64,000 nucleotides of DNA from Sporosarcina sp. BI001-red (GTDB taxonomy: Bacteria > Bacillota > Bacilli > Bacillales_A > Planococcaceae). Below, piece by piece: positions 28,897 through 37,417 of this stretch. Under the pieces are notes generated by a model. That model had not been told where the DNA came from, did not search any database, and saw only the letters and a program-made list of their open reading frames with translations. The DNA lies in contig NZ_QQAK01000009.1 of NCBI RefSeq assembly GCF_003384035.1, positions 62,001 through 126,000 on the forward strand. The letters run 5' to 3'. The translations under genes were made by a program, and so were the position numbers. The stretch's first letter is position 1; each line of letters opens with the position of its first letter.

Positions 28897-29039
28897 TTTT
28901 CACAAAAAGTTCATAAAAAAGACCATATAACTTCACAAATGGATAGGTGGAATGATTTACTATAGATAGTGCACTGTATAAATCCTCGACATATTGTGCA
29001 ATTCTATACAAATTGCGATTTTGTATAGAAATTGTGAAG
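28897..29039. promoter_or_regulatory. ctaA-ctaB control region with ResD-like boxes
   Basis: The 320-bp gap between divergent ctaA and ctaB carries three sites like the ResD consensus TTTGTGAA: on the minus strand at 28897-28906 and 28931-28939, and on the plus strand ATTGTGAAG at 29031-29039. ResDE controls cta genes in B. subtilis. A weak plus-strand promoter (TTTACT at 28956, TATAAA at 28977, spacer 15) could serve ctaB. The rest of the gap shows nothing else apart from the palindrome listed separately. Confidence 0.4.
29002..29030. repeat. 29-bp inverted repeat in the ctaB leader
   Basis: TTCTATACAAA (29002-29012) and TTTGTATAGAA (29020-29030) are perfect 11-bp complementary arms around a 7-nt centre. 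It could be an operator or an RNA hairpin in the ctaB leader. There is no following T-tract, so it is not a standard terminator. Confidence 0.85.
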
Positions 29040-29099
29040 GATTTTCGATATAGTTAAGTACAGCGGTCATTTTTAAAAGGCTTTGAAAGGGGGAGTCAA

Positions 29100-30020
29100 A
29101 TGTCGAACAGTCGTACGACTGCTGCAGAGACGGTACCGAAAACTGTAATTGCACCAACATTTATGAAGGACTTTTTAGCACTTATTAAAATTGGTATTGT
29201 GAATTCTAACCTGATTACTGCATTCACGGGTCTCTTCTTGGCGTTCCAGTTTGCAAATATAAACTTTGTACATGAACTGGATCTCATGATTGCTACGCTT
29301 TTCGGAACTGCCCTGATCATAGCTGGTTCAGCAGCGCTTAATAACTTGATCGATCGTGATATCGATCCCATTATGACACGTACTAGAACTAGGCCAACAG
29401 TAACAGGGCGTTTTAAGGCACCGGCTGTGCTCGCAATGGCGTTGGGTTTTATAGCTATTGGGGAAGTTTTGCTGTTTTCAGCGAATGCTACTACTGGCCT
29501 TCTCGGTCTTGCAGGAGTATTCAGTTACGTCGTCCTTTACTCCATGTGGTCGAAACGACGTCACGTATCCAATACAATTGTTGGAAGCTTGTCTGGTGCG
29601 ATTCCGCCACTAATCGGTTACGCAGCAGTGGAGCCGTCTCTCGGATTAGGAGCGTGGGCACTGTTTCTGATTATGTTTGTCTGGCAACCGCCCCATTTTT
29701 ACGCGCTTGCTATGAAAAAGACAGATGAATATGGAGCGGCTGGAATTCCGATGTTACCGGTCGTAAAAGGATTTGCCCGCACTAAGAAATCGATGCTTGC
29801 ATGGGTTGTGCTACTATTTCCTTTACCATTCATGTTAAGCGAACTAGGAACTGCGTTTTTAGTTCTAGCCACATTGTTGAATATAGGGTGGTTATTACTT
29901 GCACTAAAAGGATTCAACGTGAAAGATGATTTGAAGTGGGCAATGTCCATGTTCATCTACTCGCTGAATTATATGACAATTCTTTTTGTCTCGATGATTA
30001 TCTTTTCGATTTTCATCTAA
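29100..30020 (+). CDS. ctaB: Protoheme IX farnesyltransferase (haem O synthase)
   Basis: UbiA-family prenyltransferase that adds farnesyl diphosphate to haem B, making haem O, the substrate of CtaA. The 306-residue protein has about eight or nine membrane helices and the Asp-rich motif NNLIDRDIDPIMTRTRTRP (about residues 80-98), with a second motif around DEYGAAGIPMLPV. AAAGGGGGAG precedes the ATG. It is the first gene of the ctaBCDEF cluster. Confidence 0.95.
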   Translation: MSNSRTTAAETVPKTVIAPTFMKDFLALIKIGIVNSNLITAFTGLFLAFQFANINFVHELDLMIATLFGTALIIAGSAALNNLIDRDIDPIMTRTRTRPTVTGRFKAPAVLAMALGFIAIGEVLLFSANATTGLLGLAGVFSYVVLYSMWSKRRHVSNTIVGSLSGAIPPLIGYAAVEPSLGLGAWALFLIMFVWQPPHFYALAMKKTDEYGAAGIPMLPVVKGFARTKKSMLAWVVLLFPLPFMLSELGTAFLVLATLLNIGWLLLALKGFNVKDDLKWAMSMFIYSLNYMTILFVSMIIFSIFI

Positions 30021-30117
30021 ATGTATGGAATTCTTTCTTTGACAGGAATTCATTATAGAGAGGTCTACACTCCTCGATGGAAGAAAACACTATTAGAAAG
30101 AGAGGGATTATGAAGCG

Positions 30118-31188
30118 ATGATGAAAGGACTCAAAAAATGGCGTCTCTTTTCCTTGTTAGCAGTTCTTACTGTATTTCTAGCAGGATGTGGCCAACAGGA
30201 ATTATCCACGCTTCTACCAGCTGGTCAGGTAGGTAAAGATCAGTTTAAGCTACTGATTCTTTCTTCAGTTATCATGCTGTTCGTCATTCTTGTTGTAGTT
30301 GCAATTTATGTAATAGCACTGATTCGTTTCAGACGTTCGAAACTAGGCGAGGATTTCATGCCTGAACAAGTTGAAGGAAGTCAGAAATTGGAGCTTGTTT
30401 GGACAATCATTCCAATTATCCTCATTATCATTCTTGCTGTTCCTACTGTGTATTACACGTACAAACTTGGGGACGTAAAGGCAATGGAGGAAGTTAACGA
30501 CGATGGGGAAGCGAAACACCTTGTTGTAGACGTTACCGCTAATCTTTACTGGTGGGAATTCGAATACCCGGATCTTGGGATTGTTACAGCTCAAGAGCTT
30601 GTGGTGCCAACAAAAGAAAAAGTATTCTTCAATCTGAAAGCGGCAGATGTTAAGCACTCCTTCTGGATTCCTGCAATCGGTGGTAAACTGGATACAAACG
30701 TAGAGAACTTAAACAAATTCTATTTAACATTTGATCAAGAATCAAAAGGTCTTAAAGATGGCGTATTCTATGGTAAATGTGCTGAGCTATGCGGACCGTC
30801 TCACTCACTCATGGATTTTAAAGTAAAAACATTGCCACGTGATGAGTTCAACGCATGGGCGAAAAACATGAAAGCTACTGAAAACGCTAAGGTAGTTGCA
30901 AATGCAAATGCTAATGGCGAAAAAGTATTCCAGGCTAGTTGTGCTTCTTGTCATGCTGTTTCTGGTGCTGGTGAAGGTGGAGCAATTGCACCAAACCTTG
31001 CTGCATTTGGAGACAGAAATCGCGTAGCCGGTTTCTTGAAACATGATGAAAAACACTTAAAAGAATGGATTAAAGATCCACAAAAAGTTAAACCGGGCAA
31101 CAAGATGCCTTCTTTTGAAAATCAACTATCCGATCAGGAATTGGATGACTTAGCTGAGTATTTACTTGGTTTGTCTGTTGAGCAGTAA
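30118..31188 (+). CDS. ctaC: Cytochrome caa3 oxidase subunit II with fused cytochrome c domain
   Basis: Electron-entry subunit of the terminal oxidase. The 356-residue precursor has a lipobox (FLAGC, Cys24) so the N-terminus is lipid-anchored, two membrane helices (about 43-67 and 90-110), a cupredoxin domain with the Cu-A ligands in CAELCGPSHSLM, and a C-terminal cytochrome c domain with CASCH and a distal Met (KMPSF). The fusion identifies a caa3-type cytochrome c oxidase rather than a quinol oxidase. AGAGAGGG lies upstream of two adjacent ATGs. Confidence 0.96.
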   Translation: MMKGLKKWRLFSLLAVLTVFLAGCGQQELSTLLPAGQVGKDQFKLLILSSVIMLFVILVVVAIYVIALIRFRRSKLGEDFMPEQVEGSQKLELVWTIIPIILIIILAVPTVYYTYKLGDVKAMEEVNDDGEAKHLVVDVTANLYWWEFEYPDLGIVTAQELVVPTKEKVFFNLKAADVKHSFWIPAIGGKLDTNVENLNKFYLTFDQESKGLKDGVFYGKCAELCGPSHSLMDFKVKTLPRDEFNAWAKNMKATENAKVVANANANGEKVFQASCASCHAVSGAGEGGAIAPNLAAFGDRNRVAGFLKHDEKHLKEWIKDPQKVKPGNKMPSFENQLSDQELDDLAEYLLGLSVEQ

Positions 31189-31223
31189 TACGTAACGCGA
31201 TATTGAAGAGGAGGTAAAATAAC

Positions 31224-33104
31224 GTGAGTTCTGTTGCTCAAAAAAGAGGATTCGGCGCAGCCCTTTGGGATTGGATGACAACCGTCGACCATAAAAAAAT
31301 CGGAATTCTTTACCTCATAGGCGGCGGTTTCTTCTTCGTCGTCGGTGGTATTGAAGCGATGATTATTCGTCTCCAGCTGTTAAAGCCGAACAATGACCTT
31401 GTTAGTGCAGGTCTTTTCAATGATTTAATCACGATGCATGGTACGACGATGATTTTCTTGGCAGCCATGCCGATACTATTTGGTTTTATGAACTATATTA
31501 TGCCACTCCAAATCGGAGCGCGTGACGTTGCGTTCCCATTCATTAACTCATTAGGTTTCTGGATGTTCTTCTTTGGAGGAGTGTTCCTGAATGTTTCATG
31601 GCTTGTTGGACAAGTTCCTGATGCTGGTTGGACTTCTTACGCATCTCTATCACTTGCTTCTACAGGACACGGAATTGACTTCTATGCGATTGGACTTCAA
31701 ATCGCAGGTGGTGGTTCGTTGATGGCTGGGATTAACTTCCTTGTTACCATTATTAACATGCGTGCCCCAGGTATGACGTATATGAGGATGCCATTGTTCA
31801 CTTGGACGACATTTGTCGCTTCTGCAATGATCCTTTTCGCTTTCCCACCACTTACTGTCGGTTTGTTCTTTTTAACATTCGACCGTATGTTTGGCGGTAA
31901 TTTCTTTAATCATACGATGGGTGGAAATACAATTATCTGGGAGCATATTTTCTGGATCTTCGGCCACCCTGAGGTATATATCTTGATCTTGCCGGCCTTC
32001 GGTATTTTCTCTGAAATCTTCTCGATTTTCTCTCGTAAACGCCTCTTCGGTTATCCGGCGATGGTATTTGCCACAGTATTGATTGGTTTCTTAGGATTCA
32101 TGGTTTGGGCTCACCATATGTTTACAGTAGGTCTTGGGCCAACTGCAAACGCAATCTTCGCAGTTGCAACGATGGCGATTGCTGTCCCAACTGGTGTTAA
32201 AATCTTTAACTGGTTGCTTACAATTTGGGGCGGAAGCATTGTCCTTACAACTCCCATGTTGTATGCACTTGGATTCATCCCGTCATTCGTAATGGGTGGT
32301 GTTACAGGGGTTATGCAAGGTGCTGCACCTCTTGACTATCAGTTACACGATAGTTATTTCATTGTTGCTCACTTCCACTACGTAATCGTTGGTGGGGTTG
32401 TACTTGCTATCTTAGCTGGAGTACACCTTTACTGGCCTAAAATGTTCGGAACAATGCTTAGTGAAACACTTGGTAAAATCACGTTTGTATTCTTCTTTGT
32501 AGGATTCCACTGTACATTCCTTATCCAGCACTGGCTTGGATTCTGGGGAATGCCACGTCGTGTTTGGACATATATGGACGGACAAGGCTGGAATACAGCG
32601 AACATGATCAGTTCTATCGGTGCGCTTCTTATGGCTATCGGGGTTATCGTATTGGTAGTAAATATCATTATGACAACTGTTAAAAACGTACGTGTTGGAA
32701 ATGATCCATGGGGCGATGGTCGTACGCTTGAATGGGCAATTCCATCACCGCCACCGTTCTATAACTTTACTCAAACTCCACTTGTACGTGGACTTGATAC
32801 AGTTTGGATTGAAAAGCAGGAAGGCAACAAAACGGGCCTTACATTTGCTGAACCTGTTCAGGACATTCACATGCCAAATGGTTCGATCATTCCATTCTTC
32901 ATGACATTCGGTTTGTTCATCGCAGGATTCGGTGCAATGTTCCACCAGGAAACTTCTTGGGGACTTCCATTGCTCATCTTCGGTCTAGCATGGACATTCG
33001 TATCAATGGCAGTTCGATCGTTGCAAGATGATCTTGGTTTCCATGTTACAAAACAAGAACTTCAGCGTGATATTGATAATGCAAATAAAGGGGGTCAAAA
33101 CTGA
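31224..33104 (+). CDS. ctaD: Cytochrome caa3 oxidase subunit I
   Basis: Catalytic subunit with low-spin haem a and the haem a3-CuB centre, pumping protons. The 626-residue protein starts at a GTG after GAGGAGG. The haem a ligand His is in LITMHGTTMIF, the CuB ligands in IFGHPEVYILILP and VWAHHMFTVG, and the haem a3/a ligands in HFHYVIVGG. The sequence YxxHPEVY marks an A-type haem-copper oxidase. Its stop codon shares one base with the ctaE start. Confidence 0.97.
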   Translation: MSSVAQKRGFGAALWDWMTTVDHKKIGILYLIGGGFFFVVGGIEAMIIRLQLLKPNNDLVSAGLFNDLITMHGTTMIFLAAMPILFGFMNYIMPLQIGARDVAFPFINSLGFWMFFFGGVFLNVSWLVGQVPDAGWTSYASLSLASTGHGIDFYAIGLQIAGGGSLMAGINFLVTIINMRAPGMTYMRMPLFTWTTFVASAMILFAFPPLTVGLFFLTFDRMFGGNFFNHTMGGNTIIWEHIFWIFGHPEVYILILPAFGIFSEIFSIFSRKRLFGYPAMVFATVLIGFLGFMVWAHHMFTVGLGPTANAIFAVATMAIAVPTGVKIFNWLLTIWGGSIVLTTPMLYALGFIPSFVMGGVTGVMQGAAPLDYQLHDSYFIVAHFHYVIVGGVVLAILAGVHLYWPKMFGTMLSETLGKITFVFFFVGFHCTFLIQHWLGFWGMPRRVWTYMDGQGWNTANMISSIGALLMAIGVIVLVVNIIMTTVKNVRVGNDPWGDGRTLEWAIPSPPPFYNFTQTPLVRGLDTVWIEKQEGNKTGLTFAEPVQDIHMPNGSIIPFFMTFGLFIAGFGAMFHQETSWGLPLLIFGLAWTFVSMAVRSLQDDLGFHVTKQELQRDIDNANKGGQN

Positions 33105-33730
33105 TGGATTTGAATAAAAAATTCACTCCGGAAACTTGGCCGGAACACCCTGAGCGTGCAACGCTTGAAGCGAAAAATAAATTTGTTGGTTTCTGGCTCT
33201 TCCTTGGTGGAGAGACAATTCTTTTCGCAACGTTATTTGCAACATATATGGCCCTAAAGAATAAAGGGCCAAGCGGCTTTGGGTATTCTACCCAAGAGCT
33301 GTATGAGCTACCACTAGTATTTGTAATGACGTTGTTGCTTTTGACATCTTCACTTACGAGTGTATATGCGATGTACCACATGAAAAACTTTAACTTTAAG
33401 AAAATGCAACTTTGGTTAGCCATTACTGCATTCCTCGGACTATGCTTCCTGGGACTTGAGGTTTATGAGTTTTCTCATTACGTAAAAGAAGGCTTTACCT
33501 TTGGAAACAGTGCGTTTAGTTCATCGTTCTTTACACTTGTAGGAACACACGGTTTCCACGTTGCAATTGGATTGGTTTGGGTAACACTTTTACTCATCCG
33601 AAATTCAAAACGTGGTCTGAACCTGTATAATGGAACTAAGTTCTACACGTTCTCACTGTACTGGCACTTCATTGATGTCGTTTGGGTATTCATCTTTACG
33701 GTAGTTTACTTGATGGGAGTGATCGGATAA
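33104..33730 (+). CDS. ctaE: Cytochrome caa3 oxidase subunit III
   Basis: Integral membrane subunit of the oxidase, 208 residues with five predicted helices, consistent with the short bacillar form. Conserved segments include FWLFLGGETILFATLFATY and GTHGFHVAIGLVW with the subunit III histidines. The ATG overlaps the ctaD stop by one base (TGATG), so translation is coupled. Confidence 0.95.
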   Translation: MDLNKKFTPETWPEHPERATLEAKNKFVGFWLFLGGETILFATLFATYMALKNKGPSGFGYSTQELYELPLVFVMTLLLLTSSLTSVYAMYHMKNFNFKKMQLWLAITAFLGLCFLGLEVYEFSHYVKEGFTFGNSAFSSSFFTLVGTHGFHVAIGLVWVTLLLIRNSKRGLNLYNGTKFYTFSLYWHFIDVVWVFIFTVVYLMGVIG

Positions 33731-33731
33731 C

Positions 33732-34079
33732 ATGTCAGAAGTTGAAATGTATAAGAGAACCCCTCTTGAGCAGGATCTATTCATCCGTCGTTCAAAGGAA
33801 ACTATGCGTGGTCAAGTTATGATGTTCTCGCTCATGATATTCATGACACTTGTCTCGTTTACATTCGTTGTGGCTCATCTGCAAGGAGTAGAAGGATTTA
33901 CAAAGTATTTAGTGATCCCTCTTCTTTTCCTCTTTGCTGCTGTTCAAGTAGCTTTGCAGCTTTTCTATTTCATGCACATGAAAGAAAAGGGACACGGTGT
34001 CCCTCAGATGTTCATGTTCACAGGTGCTGTATTTGCTTTCCTGATTCCACTTACCTTCGTTACGATCGTCTGGTGGTAA
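33732..34079 (+). CDS. ctaF: Cytochrome caa3 oxidase subunit IV
   Basis: Small 115-residue membrane subunit with three helices (about 30-50, 58-78 and 88-110) of the COX4_pro type. It begins one nt after the ctaE stop and is followed by a strong terminator, closing the ctaBCDEF transcription unit. Confidence 0.93.
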   Translation: MSEVEMYKRTPLEQDLFIRRSKETMRGQVMMFSLMIFMTLVSFTFVVAHLQGVEGFTKYLVIPLLFLFAAVQVALQLFYFMHMKEKGHGVPQMFMFTGAVFAFLIPLTFVTIVWW

Positions 34080-34086
34080 GCACTGC

Positions 34087-34130
34087 AAAACCTCTGTCCT
34101 TGGCCAATTGGCAAGGGCAGAGGTTTTCTT
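34087..34130 (+). terminator. Terminator of ctaBCDEF
   Basis: AAAACCTCTG..CCTTG.CCAATTGG pairs with its complement ending CAGAGGTTTTCTT. It separates ctaF from ctaG, which has a separate promoter. Confidence 0.95.
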
Positions 34131-34158
34131 ATTTCAGATGGATGTCAAAGAACGTTCA

Positions 34159-34187
34159 TTGTTTTACATTAGAGAACAGCCTATAAT
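34159..34187 (+). promoter_or_regulatory. Promoter of ctaG
   Basis: TTGTTT (34159-34164), 17-nt spacer, perfect TATAAT (34182-34187), 31 nt before the TTG start of ctaG. Confidence 0.6.
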
Positions 34188-34218
34188 AGGAACAGATCTT
34201 AAAAAGGAGCTGGGGCAC

Positions 34219-35133
34219 TTGTCGTTAAGTATATTTGGCTTCCGCGCTTTATGGAGTCCGTACTTTTTGTTATTTCTCGTTCTTGTGACGGTCCTTTACT
34301 TTTTACTGACTAAAAAGTGGAGAACTCGATTTGAAGGAACTGAGGCTGTCACATCAAGACAGATTACTTCTTTCATTTCCGCAATTGTACTATTGTACAT
34401 TGTTAAAGGATCACCGGTGGATTTAATGGGGCACATTCTGTTTTCTGTTCACATGTCTCAAATGGCCCTTTTACTTTTGGTAATCGCACCGTTATTCATT
34501 GTTGGTGTTCCGAACTTTTTGTGGAAGAAAGTTTTTAGTTACTCTAAACTTGCTTCTGTGATTAGGTTTTTCACAAAGCCTGTCATTAGCTTGATTGTCT
34601 TTACGATTCTGTTTTCTTTGAATCACTATCCACTCGTTCTGGATACAATAAAACTTAGCTTAATTCTGCATACTGCATTTACACTGACGTTATTTTTATC
34701 AGCATTGTTCTTGTGGTGGCCGATATTCAACACATTGCCGGGTGAGCCTCAATTACATGGCTTGAAAAAGATTGGATATGTGATGTTAAGTGCAATTTTG
34801 TTAACACCTGCGTGTTCGTTGATCATCTTTGCAGATGTCCCTTTGTACGAGTCGTATAGTAGTGGGGAAGCATGGTTGAAAGCGATGGCACTCTGTGTGC
34901 CTGCGGGGACACTCTCCGGCTTGACGATCTCAGGACCTGAATTATTTACAAGTATGCCAACGCTTTATGATCAACAGCTTGGCGGAATTATTATGAAAGT
35001 CATTCAAGAATTATTGTATGTGTTTATCATAGGTAAAATCTTTATTACATGGTATCGTGATGAACAAGAAAATGCTGATGAAATTACACGTCAAGATTTG
35101 ATCAATCGGAAGAAATTATCGGTTCATGGCTGA
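34219..35133 (+). CDS. ctaG: Cytochrome c oxidase assembly factor CtaG (caa3_CtaG)
   Basis: Membrane protein needed to form active caa3 oxidase in B. subtilis, thought to help insert copper. The start is a TTG at 34219 placed 9 nt after AAAAAGGAG; the frame is open 37 codons further upstream but that part overlaps the ctaF terminator and the promoter. The 304-residue product begins (M)SLSIFGFRALWSPYF and has about seven helices, with conserved His/Met in HILFSVHMSQM. Confidence 0.93.
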   Translation: MSLSIFGFRALWSPYFLLFLVLVTVLYFLLTKKWRTRFEGTEAVTSRQITSFISAIVLLYIVKGSPVDLMGHILFSVHMSQMALLLLVIAPLFIVGVPNFLWKKVFSYSKLASVIRFFTKPVISLIVFTILFSLNHYPLVLDTIKLSLILHTAFTLTLFLSALFLWWPIFNTLPGEPQLHGLKKIGYVMLSAILLTPACSLIIFADVPLYESYSSGEAWLKAMALCVPAGTLSGLTISGPELFTSMPTLYDQQLGGIIMKVIQELLYVFIIGKIFITWYRDEQENADEITRQDLINRKKLSVHG

Positions 35134-35165
35134 TTGTTACATCTGAATAGAAATGGAGAACTCGT

Positions 35166-35630
35166 ATGATGAACTTGCCTATTCTGCCGACATTGAGCAC
35201 GTTGCTTATAATTATCTCTGGCGTATTAGTCGTGATTGGATGGATGCTGATCCGCAAAAAGCGGAAGCAAGCACACAAAAATGTGATGATTGCCGCATCT
35301 ATCTCAGCCCTTCTGTTTTTAGTGATATACTTATCCCGTACAATTATCATTGGGAACACCTCTTTCGGTGGCCCTGACAATATTAAAATTTATTATACCG
35401 TGTTCTTGATATTTCATATTTGTTTGGCAACGGTTGGAGCCTTCCTGGGCGTCCTATCGCTCATCACGGGTTTCAAGGACAACTTACCAAAGCACCGCCG
35501 TCTTGGGCCTGTAACAAGCACTGTGTGGATTTTTGCTGCACTAACAGGGGTAGTCGTCTATTTGCTCCTCTATGTGTTCTACACAGGTGGGGAGACGACA
35601 TCCATGATTAAAGCAATCTTGGGATTTTAA
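35166..35630 (+). CDS. DUF420 family membrane protein (YozB/CtaM-like)
   Basis: A 154-residue protein with four hydrophobic segments, of the DUF420 family. The family member CtaM is needed for maturation of haem-copper oxidases in Staphylococcus aureus, and the place right after ctaG supports an oxidase assembly role here. GGAG lies 7 nt before the ATG at 35166, and a strong terminator follows. The exact step (copper delivery or chaperone) is not known from sequence. Confidence 0.88.
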   Translation: MMNLPILPTLSTLLIIISGVLVVIGWMLIRKKRKQAHKNVMIAASISALLFLVIYLSRTIIIGNTSFGGPDNIKIYYTVFLIFHICLATVGAFLGVLSLITGFKDNLPKHRRLGPVTSTVWIFAALTGVVVYLLLYVFYTGGETTSMIKAILGF

Positions 35631-35632
35631 CC

Positions 35633-35676
35633 AAAAACACGCATGCCCCAATAATTGGGACATGCGTGTTTTTTTT
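35633..35676 (+). terminator. Terminator after the ctaG-DUF420 unit
   Basis: CACGCATG.CCCAAT pairs with ATTGGG.CATGCGTG, followed by TTTTTTTT, with an A-run on the other side that may serve the convergent gene. Confidence 0.93.
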
Positions 35677-35691
35677 GGTTTTGACTTCTAG

Positions 35692-36750
35692 CTAGATTTT
35701 AAAGTTCATCTTGATGATTCCAGCCTCGATTGCTGTAGTAAAGAGGATTACGACCATCGGGCCGATGAAGAATCCAAGGACCCCGAACAGCTTCAATCCA
35801 ATGAACATTCCAATCAGTGTAGGAAGAGGGGATAAGCCGATTTGAGAACCCATCACTTTCGGTTCCACAGTTCTTCTAATAATGAGTAGTACTGCAGCTA
35901 AAATGGCGAGCTTTGTTCCCATCGCGACATCACCACTTACATACTCATAAAGTGACCATGGTGCAAGAATGATAATTGACCCCAAAATAGGAATAACATC
36001 GATAATCCAGATGATAATCGCCATAACTACCGCATACTTCGGAACAATTAACAACAATCCCACGAATGCAACAGCTAAAACGATGAAGCTCACGAGCAAT
36101 TGTGCTTTCATGAATCCAATGACTGTTGCATGCAGTTTGGTAGTCATGTATCGTACCTTTTCAGCTGTTCGGTCTGTTAGTAAGTTGAGCGTACCTTGTT
36201 TTAATTGAGGAAGCTCAAGCATAAACAAGAACAAGGCAATTAAGAAGACGATGAAACTCACGAGGAAATTTGGGATTTCAGAAGCGAGTGCAATAATCTT
36301 TTCATAGCTCAACAATTCAAGAAGGGAAGTTTTGAAGGAAGTGAGCGCCGCTGTCAGTTGTTCTTGTGTGGCTTTGACGATGTCTGAAGGCATTCCGGAA
36401 GTATATTTAAATACTTTCTCCTGCATATCAATCCATACACCGGATAACGAGTTTAAATAGTCAGGTGCATCTTTAGTGAATTGAATGATCCTGCCGATTA
36501 ATGACGTTACTGAATAGTAGATTCCTATCGCAACGAGTAAAACGACAAAAATGAATACGGATATTACGGATAGTTTTCGTTTCCACTTGAACTTACGCTC
36601 TACTAATTTGACAAGTGGATCAATAATAAGCGCTGTCAGTAGAGCTAAAATTAGCGGTATAGAAACCGGGAGTATAAAGAATAGAGCAGCAACTGCAATA
36701 AGTACAGTCACTAAAATAAGCAAAGATCGTTTTGTTAACCATTTTGACAC
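35692..36750 (-). CDS. AI-2E family transporter (permease, YtvI-like)
   Basis: A 352-residue polytopic protein of the AI-2E/PerM family with about seven to eight helices: two at the N-terminus, a long soluble segment (about 85-150) and a helix bundle at the C-terminus with IPILGSIIILAPW. The start is a GTG at 36750, 8 nt after TTGGAGG. Members are exporters or Na+/H+ antiporters, and some (YtvI) act in sporulation; I cannot assign the substrate or pick the paralogue. Confidence 0.88.
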   Translation of the reverse strand: MSKWLTKRSLLILVTVLIAVAALFFILPVSIPLILALLTALIIDPLVKLVERKFKWKRKLSVISVFIFVVLLVAIGIYYSVTSLIGRIIQFTKDAPDYLNSLSGVWIDMQEKVFKYTSGMPSDIVKATQEQLTAALTSFKTSLLELLSYEKIIALASEIPNFLVSFIVFLIALFLFMLELPQLKQGTLNLLTDRTAEKVRYMTTKLHATVIGFMKAQLLVSFIVLAVAFVGLLLIVPKYAVVMAIIIWIIDVIPILGSIIILAPWSLYEYVSGDVAMGTKLAILAAVLLIIRRTVEPKVMGSQIGLSPLPTLIGMFIGLKLFGVLGFFIGPMVVILFTTAIEAGIIKMNFKI

Positions 36751-36811
36751 CCGGCATTCCTCCAAATCGTGTATTATTTCTATTATAGCCAAAACAAATG
36801 AAAATGGATAT

Positions 36812-36840
36812 GAAAAACCGGAGAATAGAATATTCTCCGG
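36812..36840 (-). terminator. Terminator of the YugN-like gene
   Basis: On the minus strand CCGGAGAAT pairs with ATTCTCCGG over a 5-nt loop, then TTTTT. Confidence 0.9.
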
Positions 36841-36847
36841 CTGATGA

Positions 36848-37213
36848 TCATTTTTTTAAGTTCAAAGTTTGTAAATCTTTCACTAAGCCAGCTAATGTCT
36901 TTTTGCAGTCATTCACGACGAATGATGGATAGAATTCGTCATCACCGTATTCAACACCGTGTGGATAATAATGTTTTCCGAGTTGAGGTGTAATGAATTC
37001 AATAACCGCCTCATTCTTTCCAACATCACCGTTAGGAGTGAGACCATAGACACGAAGATAGTATATGCCTTCGCTTACTGTATACTTTTTGTCGAATGTA
37101 ACACGTTCGTAGTCCCATTGTCCCGCAAGAATTAAATCATATCTTTTAGCAATTTCTTCAAGATCAATTAGGCTAACAGCCAGCTCTTCAATACCTGTGT
37201 TTACAAAATCCAT
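36848..37213 (-). CDS. YugN-like family protein (YlbA position)
   Basis: A 121-residue soluble protein of the YugN-like family, with the conserved phrases WDYERVTFDKKY and GIYYLRVYG and an acidic N-terminus (GIEELAVSLIDLEEIA). It lies between the cta genes and ylbC, which is where B. subtilis carries ylbA. Function unknown. GGAGGAAG precedes the ATG at 37213. Confidence 0.82.
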   Translation of the reverse strand: MDFVNTGIEELAVSLIDLEEIAKRYDLILAGQWDYERVTFDKKYTVSEGIYYLRVYGLTPNGDVGKNEAVIEFITPQLGKHYYPHGVEYGDDEFYPSFVVNDCKKTLAGLVKDLQTLNLKK

Positions 37214-37417
37214 TGATTAGCTTCCTCCTTATAAAACAGTTATTCGATTGCTACGCGTCTATAATCATAGAACAAAAAGAAGTCGGTTGCAATGGCAACA
37301 TTGTGTCTGGAAGAGTATTTAAGATAACTGATGAGAAAAGGATGACTTATTCATCTGATGTTGATTACAATGGGGTATAGAGTTATATGGATGGCAGTTG
37401 TAAGAGGGGGTGGGCAG

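Noticed and set aside
28780-29099. A small hidden gene in the ctaA-ctaB gap
   Set aside because: I found no start with a ribosome binding site and an open frame of useful length; promoter and operator-like motifs explain the space.
34108-34218. N-terminal extension of ctaG
   Set aside because: It overlaps the ctaF terminator stem and the predicted ctaG promoter; the TTG at 34219 has the ribosome binding site.
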